DNA of 59,514 bases, taken from the NCBI GenBank assembly GCA_002897715.1, contig BDUA01000011.1, forward strand, positions 1-59,514, written 5' to 3'. This document shows, piece by piece, positions 52,260-59,514 of the stretch. Position numbers and translations under genes: made by a program. The notes under the pieces were generated by a model. The model was not told where the DNA came from, did no database searches, and was given only the letters and a program-made list of their open reading frames with translations. The DNA comes from a bacterium BMS3Abin01 (GTDB taxonomy: Bacteria > Actinomycetota > Thermoleophilia > BMS3ABIN01). The first letter of the stretch is position 1; the number at the start of each line of letters is the position of its first letter.

Positions 52260-52765
52260 TGGTCTCCCGTCTCCTTCAGACTGCCTGACATCTCCACCCT
52301 GGCGCCGTCATCAAGGCCGGCCAGGGCCTCCCCGATGCTGCCGTCACCGGGGATCTCCACCGCCGCTGCGATCTCATGCAGGGGCACCAGCACGAACGCC
52401 CGCTCCCGCAGACGCGGATGGGGAATGGTCAGGTCACGGCCCGTGATTGTTTTCTTCCCATACAGAAGTATATCAATGTCCATGGTGCGTGGTCCCATGG
52501 GCACCCGTCCCTGGCGGCCTCCGAGCTCCTCCTCTATGGTCCGGCAGGCCCGGTGGAGCACATCCGGCGGCAGCTCCGTCTCCAGCCCGACGGCGATATT
52601 GAGGAAATCCGGCTGACGGACGCCGCCCACCGGTTCGGTCCGGTATACGGACGAAACGGCGATGATGCGAACGCCTTCCAGCTCCTCCAGCCGGCGGACC
52701 GCCCGGGCCAGGCCCTCCCGGCAGGCGCCCATATTGCACCCCAGCGACAGGTAGACGGCGTTCAC
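52256..52765 (-). CDS. folK: 6-hydroxymethyl-7,8-dihydropterin pyrophosphokinase
   Basis: 169 residues from GTG at 52765, chosen because the HPPK pattern begins directly there (VNAVYLSLGCNMG). Further motifs: VSSVYRTEPVGGVRQPDFLNIAV, RVPMGPRTMDIDILLYG and IPHPRLRERAFVLVPLHEI. It activates the pterin for folP. It lies 4 bp after folB and overlaps nadA by 4 bp. Confidence 0.96.
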   Translation of the reverse strand: MNAVYLSLGCNMGACREGLARAVRRLEELEGVRIIAVSSVYRTEPVGGVRQPDFLNIAVGLETELPPDVLHRACRTIEEELGGRQGRVPMGPRTMDIDILLYGKKTITGRDLTIPHPRLRERAFVLVPLHEIAAAVEIPGDGSIGEALAGLDDGARVEMSGSLKETGDQ

Positions 52766-52769
52766 GCGC

Positions 52770-53168
52770 TTACAGCCCCCCGCCCCGCTGCCGGCGCCGC
52801 TCCAGCAGGACCGCCACCTCACTCACCCGGCAGGGCATGGGCGCCGCCGGCTTGGCCACGCGTACGCTCACCGCCTCCACCCGGGGAAAGTCCGCCAGCA
52901 CAGCCTCCGCCGTGACCGACGCCAGCCTCTCCAGAAGGTCGAAGCTGTGTGCCGTCGCCGCCCCGGTCACACAGGCAGCGACCTTCGCATAATCGACCGT
53001 ACCACCGATATCATCGCTGTCTACCGCCGGACAGTCTGCCAGGATCAGCCGCAGGTCGAAGCGGAACACCTGCCTCGACTCCTTCTCTCCCGGCAGCAAA
53101 CCGTGATGGGCGAAGACCTCCAGCCCCTCGATGACGACCTCTACGGATCTGTCTTTCCCGCCATTCAC
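52770..53168 (-). CDS. folB: Dihydroneopterin aldolase
   Basis: 132 residues from GTG at 53168, supported by an AAAGGAG Shine-Dalgarno 6-7 nt upstream and by the usual family length. Motifs: IEGLEVFAHHGLLPGEKESRQVFRFDLRL and the YAKV...ERLASVTAEAVL stretch with the catalytic Glu/Lys positions, ending VRVAKPAAPMP. It releases glycolaldehyde from dihydroneopterin. Starts 1 bp after the folP stop. Confidence 0.94.
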   Translation of the reverse strand: MNGGKDRSVEVVIEGLEVFAHHGLLPGEKESRQVFRFDLRLILADCPAVDSDDIGGTVDYAKVAACVTGAATAHSFDLLERLASVTAEAVLADFPRVEAVSVRVAKPAAPMPCRVSEVAVLLERRRQRGGGL

Positions 53169-53169
53169 T

Positions 53170-54405
53170 TCATGCTCCTTTGTCACCTGTGTCACCGGCG
53201 GCATCGCCGCCAATGAACCCGATGCCCGCCGCCACCTCCAGCGCCTGCCGGTTCTCCGCCACATCGTGGACGCGAAAGATACGGGCACCCCTCTCCAGAG
53301 CAAAGACATTGGCGGCGATGGTCCCCGGCAGCCGGTCCCCGGCCTGCTTGCCGGCGATCATGCCGATGAAGCTCTTGCGGGAGACGCCTACCAGCAACGG
53401 CCGCCCCAGACTGAGAAAGGAGTCCAGATGGTTCAGCAGTGTCAGATTGTGCTCCAGCCCCTTGCCGAAACCGATGCCCGGATCGATAATGATATTCCCG
53501 CGGGCGACCCCCCGCGCCGCCGCCCATTCTACCCTCTGGTGAAAGAATTCTATCAGCTCACTTACCACGTCCCGGTACCGGGGGCGCCGTTGCATGTTCC
53601 GCGGCGTACCCCGCATGTGCATCAGGCACAGGGGACATCCGTAATCAGCCGCCACCGACACCATCTTCCTGTCACCGGTCAGAGCTGTAACATCGTTGAT
53701 CATGGCGGCCCCCGCCTGAAGCGCTTCCCGGGCTACTTTCGCCTTGGAGGTATCTATCGACACCGGCACATCCAGTTCCGATGCTATCCTCTCAACCACC
53801 GGCAGCACCCGGGCAAGTTCCTCCTTTTCGCCTACGGCGTCAGCGCCCGGACGCGTCGATTCGCCGCCTACGTCTATGATGCCGGCGCCCGCCGCCGCCA
53901 TCCGGCCTGCCTGCGCCAGTGCCGCCCCGGTATCCAGATGCCTGCCGCCATCGTAGAACGAGTCCGGGGTGATGTTGAGGACGCCCATCACCTGCCATGG
54001 CTTCCCGCCGAGAGCGGACGGCAGGCCGTCGCTGGTGGATGCCTGTTGATAATTGCGTGAACACCACCGCAGCCGCTCTCCCAGATCCGCCAGGTCACCG
54101 CCATGGCGTGCCAGTTTATCCGCCAGCTCAGCCAGCAGGGCCGGCGAACCCATGACCAGCGCCCCACATTCACCATTTTCGAGACTGTAGGCTGCCGCCG
54201 GCAGGGCGGCATCACCTCCCAGCGACAGAGCTTCCTGCTTGAGGATGTTGGCAATGCGCGGCGACAGGCCGGAGACCCGGGCCATCTGTCCCGGAACCCT
54301 CGGCGCCATGAGTTCGATACCCGGTTCAGCCACCCCCAGACGCCGCATGAGCACGGCGGCTTCAGCCGGTGATGATACGCTGATGATGTATGGAGTCGGT
54401 TTCAC
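53170..54405 (-). CDS. folP: Dihydropteroate synthase, long form
   Basis: 411 residues, about 130 longer than E. coli FolP. The C-terminal TIM barrel starts at about 135: MGVLNITPDSFYDGG, AGAGIIDVGGESTRPGA, DVPVSIDTSKAKVAREALQAGAAMINDV, IDPGIGFGKGLEHN and VGVSRKSFIG. The extra N-terminal domain (SPAEAAVLMRRLGVAEPGIELMAPRVPG...) occurs in long DHPS proteins of several deep-branching phyla; its role is unknown. The enzyme joins the pterin to p-aminobenzoate. Followed 1 bp later by folB. Confidence 0.96.
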   Translation of the reverse strand: MKPTPYIISVSSPAEAAVLMRRLGVAEPGIELMAPRVPGQMARVSGLSPRIANILKQEALSLGGDAALPAAAYSLENGECGALVMGSPALLAELADKLARHGGDLADLGERLRWCSRNYQQASTSDGLPSALGGKPWQVMGVLNITPDSFYDGGRHLDTGAALAQAGRMAAAGAGIIDVGGESTRPGADAVGEKEELARVLPVVERIASELDVPVSIDTSKAKVAREALQAGAAMINDVTALTGDRKMVSVAADYGCPLCLMHMRGTPRNMQRRPRYRDVVSELIEFFHQRVEWAAARGVARGNIIIDPGIGFGKGLEHNLTLLNHLDSFLSLGRPLLVGVSRKSFIGMIAGKQAGDRLPGTIAANVFALERGARIFRVHDVAENRQALEVAAGIGFIGGDAAGDTGDKGA

Positions 54406-54503
54406 GGGAACAGGCCGGTTTTCTGAAAATCATGTCCATTCTACCGGAAAATCGGAAAATGGGAGACGGATAGACCGTGACGGGCGAAACCCTGCTCCGG
54501 GAA

Positions 54504-55076
54504 CTAGATGTCGCTCCTGGCGTTGATTACCGACAGTACCTCCGCCCGGGTGGCGGCGTTGCTGCGGAAGATGCCGCGAACCGCCGAGGTAATCGTCTGC
54601 GTCCCCGGGCTGCGGATGCCGCGCATGGACATGCACAGGTGTTCGGCGGACACCAGCACCATCACCCCCAGGGGCTGAAGCGCCTCCACCATGGAGTCGG
54701 CGATGACCGAGGTCATACGCTCCTGCAGCTGCGGCCGGCGGGCAACGACCTGGACCAGCCGGCTCAGTTTCGATAGACCGGTGATCATACCACCCTCGCT
54801 GGGGATATAGGCTACGTGGGCCATGCCGAAGAAAGGCAACAGGTGGTGCTCACACATGGAGAAGAAAGAGATATCCTTAAGCAGCACCATCTCCTGGTGT
54901 CGGTCCGACGGCATGGGTTCCAGGATGGAGGCAGGCTCCACCTTGAGCCCGGACAGGACATCTTCATACATCGACGCCACTCTGGCGGGGGTGTTCTTCA
55001 GGCCATCCCTGTCGGCGTCCTCGCCGATACCCTCCAGGATGAGGCGGGTGCCGTTCCTTATTTTCTCCAGGTCCAT
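54504..55076 (-). CDS. folE: GTP cyclohydrolase I
   Basis: 190 residues. Zinc and active-site motifs: [52 protein letters not shown] and [31 protein letters not shown]. First step of folate synthesis, from GTP to dihydroneopterin triphosphate. It lies 8 bp after ftsH; folP follows after a 98-bp gap that holds no clear promoter. Confidence 0.97.
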   Translation of the reverse strand: MDLEKIRNGTRLILEGIGEDADRDGLKNTPARVASMYEDVLSGLKVEPASILEPMPSDRHQEMVLLKDISFFSMCEHHLLPFFGMAHVAYIPSEGGMITGLSKLSRLVQVVARRPQLQERMTSVIADSMVEALQPLGVMVLVSAEHLCMSMRGIRSPGTQTITSAVRGIFRSNAATRAEVLSVINARSDI

Positions 55077-55084
55077 GGAGGGAC

Positions 55085-57073
<1,989 letters not shown>

Positions 57074-57088
57074 CTCGATGATCCTTTC

Positions 57089-57102
57089 ATTGACATGTCA
57101 AT
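57089..57102. promoter_or_regulatory. Perfect 14-bp palindrome upstream of ftsH
   Basis: ATTGACATGTCAAT, 16 bp before the ftsH start codon. It is located like an operator in the 5' untranslated region or core promoter. It includes a TTGACA on each strand, but no -10 at proper spacing was found. Confidence 0.4.
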
Positions 57103-57163
57103 CCATTCAATTATCGCATATTTGCCGCTGAGAGGCCCATTTATTAACCGTGTCAAACACAGG

Positions 57164-57700
57164 CTATCTAGAACCCCCCTCGGGCATGGAAGCGATAAAC
57201 CTTAGGTTGCGATAATCCTCGTTGAAATCAAGGCCATAGCCGACAACAAAGGTGTCCGGGACCTCAAAACCCACATATTTACAGGAAATATCCGCCTTGC
57301 GCCGCTCCGGTTTGGTCAACAGGGCGCAGACCTCGACGCTGGCGGGATTGCGGGCACGCAGGTTCTTGCTCAGATAGCTGAGGGTGAGCCCGGTGTCGAT
57401 GATATCCTCGATGATGATCACATGCCGTCCCTCGATGTTCGCATCCAGATCCTTGAGGATACGCACCACTCCCGAAGAATCGGTGGCTGACCCGTAGCTG
57501 GAGACCGCCATGAAATCCAGCTCACAGGGTACGTTGATCTCACGCACCAGGTCCGCCATGAAGAACACCGCCCCTTTCAATACGCAGACCAGCAGGGGAT
57601 CCATCCCCTGGTAATCGGTGGAGATCGCCTTGGCGAGTTCGGAAACGCGTGTGCGGATCTCCTTCTCCTCCAGCAAAACCTTATCAAACTGCGTTTTCAA
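57164..57700 (-). CDS. hpt: Hypoxanthine phosphoribosyltransferase
   Basis: 178 residues. LVCVLKGAVFFMADLVREI and the PRPP-binding loop VIIIEDIIDTGLTLSYL are diagnostic; KYVGFEVPDTFVVGYGLDFNEDYRNL is the hood and purine-contact end. It salvages hypoxanthine and guanine. Overlaps tilS by 17 bp, a conserved bacterial pairing. Confidence 0.97.
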   Translation of the reverse strand: MKTQFDKVLLEEKEIRTRVSELAKAISTDYQGMDPLLVCVLKGAVFFMADLVREINVPCELDFMAVSSYGSATDSSGVVRILKDLDANIEGRHVIIIEDIIDTGLTLSYLSKNLRARNPASVEVCALLTKPERRKADISCKYVGFEVPDTFVVGYGLDFNEDYRNLRFIASMPEGGSR

Positions 57701-59150
57701 TCTCCCTCCTTACCGCCGCGAGCCTGATAATACGCTCGCTTTTTGAAGTAACCCTGAAATCCTCCGATACACGCATGCCACAGACCCAGACGATCTCGTC
57801 GCCAAGGGTGATGATGGGCAGATGCCGCCGCTGGTAACGGGGTACCTTCCCATCGGTAAACAGATCCTGCAGGCTCCTGGTCCCGTTCATGCCCAGCGGC
57901 CTGAACCTGTCACCCTCACGCCAGCACCTGACGGTCAGAGGGCCCGGCGAACAGCCGGCGTCTACGGCTGTCCGCAGGGGATCATCGCTGTGCATGTCAA
58001 CAGCCTTCCTCGTCCCCGCCGCGTCCACCTCCGCCACGATATCGAATTCCCCGAAAGCCACTTTACCCGGAACCGGCAACTCGACCGGCCCGAGGGACTC
58101 CTCCCGGCCGCCGGTCCCGGCCACCACCAGCGTCAACCTGTCGTAGCAGCGCTCGACTTCCCACCCTCCCGGCAGAGACAGGGAGCGTGTACCGCTGGAA
58201 TCGGAGCAGAGATCGATAATGGCATCCAGCAGCCGGCGCGTCATGCCTTCGCCGGCTCCGGCCCGGGCAAGCCAGCGCCGCACCACCAGCCGGGCCACGG
58301 CCCGGTCCAGCAGGGACAGGGAGGCGGCGGCCAGGACCTCCTGCTCCTCCCCGGACGCAACCTCGCCCCAGGCCTCATCCGTCAACGACGCCAGCACTTC
58401 CTGTTCGTCCTCCAGCAGGGAGATGGTATCCTCGACGCGCTGGCGAAAATCGGGCCGGATCTCCGCCAGCGCCGGCATGACCTTATGTCTGATACGGTTG
58501 CGGCGGTAATCCATGCCGCTGTTGGATTCGTCCTGGTGATAGGCGATGCCCGCCTGCCGGCAGAATTCCCTGATCTCAGCCGCCGTAAGGAACAGCAGCG
58601 GCCGGACTATCTTGCCCCGGCGCGGCGGCATCACTGCCAGCGAGCGGCGCCCTGAATAGGTGATGAGGCGGTAAATAAAAGTCTCCACGCGGTCATCGCG
58701 GTTATGGCCCACGGCGATGCGGGTGTAGCCCTGCCAGCGGCAGAGGTTTTCCGCTGCCAGATAGCGGAAGTCCCGGGCCCAGGCCTGGAAGTTGGAGCGG
58801 GGCGGCTCAGGGGCGCGGAGAGAGTGGACCTGGATCCGGTGCTGGTCGCCGAGGCTGCGCACCAACGCCTCATCGGCATCGCTGCCGTTGCCGCGGCAAC
58901 CATAATTCACGTGACATATCCCCAGCGAGAACCCGTTGGTCCCGATCCCTTCCACGCCACTCGACAGCATGTTCAGCAGGTGGAACATGGCGACAGAATC
59001 AGCGCCGCCCGAGACCATTAACAGCACACGGTCTCCCGACCCTATCAATCTGTTCTCCTGGATATAGTTCCCGGTCATCTCGATAACCTGGGAAACGGAG
59101 TGGCTGGTTGAAATTAAAGGATAGGGTTCAGGCATTCGCCCGCAAGACAC
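57684..59150 (-). CDS. tilS: tRNA(Ile)-lysidine synthase
   Basis: 488 residues from GTG at 59150; an ATG at 59135 is equally possible. PP-loop N-type ATP pyrophosphatase motif VLLMVSGGADSVAMFHLL, then AVGHNRDDRVETFIYRL and the TilS-specific C-terminal domains (VRCWREGDRFRPLGM). It converts the wobble cytidine of the CAU-anticodon isoleucine tRNA to lysidine, essential for AUA decoding. First gene of the long minus-strand run that includes hpt, ftsH and the folate and NAD genes. Confidence 0.95.
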   Translation of the reverse strand: MSCGRMPEPYPLISTSHSVSQVIEMTGNYIQENRLIGSGDRVLLMVSGGADSVAMFHLLNMLSSGVEGIGTNGFSLGICHVNYGCRGNGSDADEALVRSLGDQHRIQVHSLRAPEPPRSNFQAWARDFRYLAAENLCRWQGYTRIAVGHNRDDRVETFIYRLITYSGRRSLAVMPPRRGKIVRPLLFLTAAEIREFCRQAGIAYHQDESNSGMDYRRNRIRHKVMPALAEIRPDFRQRVEDTISLLEDEQEVLASLTDEAWGEVASGEEQEVLAAASLSLLDRAVARLVVRRWLARAGAGEGMTRRLLDAIIDLCSDSSGTRSLSLPGGWEVERCYDRLTLVVAGTGGREESLGPVELPVPGKVAFGEFDIVAEVDAAGTRKAVDMHSDDPLRTAVDAGCSPGPLTVRCWREGDRFRPLGMNGTRSLQDLFTDGKVPRYQRRHLPIITLGDEIVWVCGMRVSEDFRVTSKSERIIRLAAVRREIENAV

Positions 59151-59177
59151 CCCCGATTGTTTATTGGGCCAACAGCG

Positions 59178-59186
59178 ATTATAGCA
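59178..59186 (-). promoter_or_regulatory. Extended -10 promoter of tilS
   Basis: On the minus strand TGCTATAAT, a perfect extended -10, with transcription expected near 59171, about 20-35 nt upstream of the candidate start codons. No recognisable -35, as expected for extended -10 promoters. Confidence 0.6.
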
Positions 59187-59203
59187 GATGAGCCAGCCCT
59201 GCC

Positions 59204-59232
59204 TTCACTGCGCGGGCGTTAAGCGATAGAAT
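59204..59232 (+). promoter_or_regulatory. Promoter giving a probably leaderless crp/fnr-type mRNA
   Basis: TTCACT (59204-59209), 17-bp spacer, TAGAAT (59227-59232). The ATG at 59239 coincides with the expected transcription start and lacks a Shine-Dalgarno. Confidence 0.55.
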
Positions 59233-59238
59233 GCCTCC

Positions 59239-59514
59239 ATGGAAGACGGCGGCAAGATCGATTACCTGGCGAAAACACCGATCTTTTCAGGGCTCAGCAG
59301 GACGGAGCTGGAAGAGTTGGCACCGCTGGTGATAAAAAGAAGCCTGAAGAAGGACACGGTGGTCTTCCATGAGCACGACCCCGCTTCCGCCTTCTACCTG
59401 GTGCGCAGCGGCAAGGTCAAGGTCTACAAGCTGTCGCGGGACGGCCGGGAGCAGATACTGGCCATCCTGGGCGAAGGCCAGATATTCGGCGACGTACCGG
59501 TCTTCGACGGCGGG
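59239..59514 (+). CDS. Crp/Fnr-family regulator, N-terminal part (cut by window edge)
   Basis: 92 codons are visible and the frame is open to the edge. Translation starts MEDGGKIDYLAKTPIFSGLS, then shows the cyclic-nucleotide-binding beta-roll: VVFHEHDPASAFYLVRSGKVKVYKLSRDGREQILAILGEGQIFGDVPVFDGG. That is the usual sensory-domain pattern of Crp/Fnr proteins; the DNA-binding HTH must lie beyond the window. No N-terminal Cys cluster of the Fnr iron-sulfur type is present in the visible part, so a nucleotide or other small-molecule signal is more likely than direct oxygen sensing. Divergent from tilS. Confidence 0.88.
   Translation, partial: MEDGGKIDYLAKTPIFSGLSRTELEELAPLVIKRSLKKDTVVFHEHDPASAFYLVRSGKVKVYKLSRDGREQILAILGEGQIFGDVPVFDGG

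Overview
The window reads as a chromosomal segment of a high-GC bacterium, most likely a deep-branching, probably thermotolerant Actinomycetota lineage. This is inferred from three things: the secreted 'GWAIDPDT...VCAYGIN...LLGC' repeat proteins typical of that phylum, the tilS-hpt-ftsH-folE-folP-folB-folK gene order, and a cyclic 2,3-diphosphoglycerate pathway. A complete sigma-54 gene is unusual for the phylum, so the assignment is not certain. No rRNA, tRNA, IS element, CRISPR array or prophage was seen.

1-21 kb is a cell-surface region. Five secreted proteins carry 19 copies of one ~105-residue repeat: a 5'-truncated protein, a transglycosylase-like/SpoIID protein, a PGRP amidase, a glucosaminidase and an M4 metallopeptidase. 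Between the last two lies a five-gene, more AT-rich polysaccharide operon (wzm, wzt, methyltransferase, two glycosyltransferase genes), and a further glycosyltransferase sits near the left end. Together these could make a surface glycan, export it, remodel peptidoglycan and decorate the wall with repeat proteins.

21-35.7 kb holds a leaderless glycosyltransferase gene, polX, a metallopeptidase lipoprotein, a coiled-coil membrane protein, dus, an ABC-2 exporter pair, then rpoN with an NtrB-like kinase and an NtrC-like activator in overlapping order, a MacB/LolCDE-type ABC pair and a small lipoprotein.

35.7-41.5 kb is the most unusual stretch. A near-consensus sigma-54 promoter drives a PqqD-like (RiPP recognition element) gene. 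It is followed by a zinc-finger/HTH protein, a secreted protein with a tandemly duplicated beta-propeller, and a 44-residue ORF with a lasso-type leader and a Cys-containing tail (CPNWQC). Two small Cys-rich proteins follow. No lasso cyclase or protease is present. I propose this as a candidate sigma-54-controlled RiPP-like system that does not fit a standard class.

41.5-59.5 kb is conserved housekeeping on the minus strand. From promoter-distal to promoter-proximal it runs: rho; 2-phosphoglycerate kinase, cyclic 2,3-diphosphoglycerate synthetase and a metallophosphoesterase; coaX; bioY and birA; nadC, nadB and nadA; folK, folB, folP and folE; ftsH; hpt; tilS. A divergent Crp/Fnr-type regulator is cut by the right edge.
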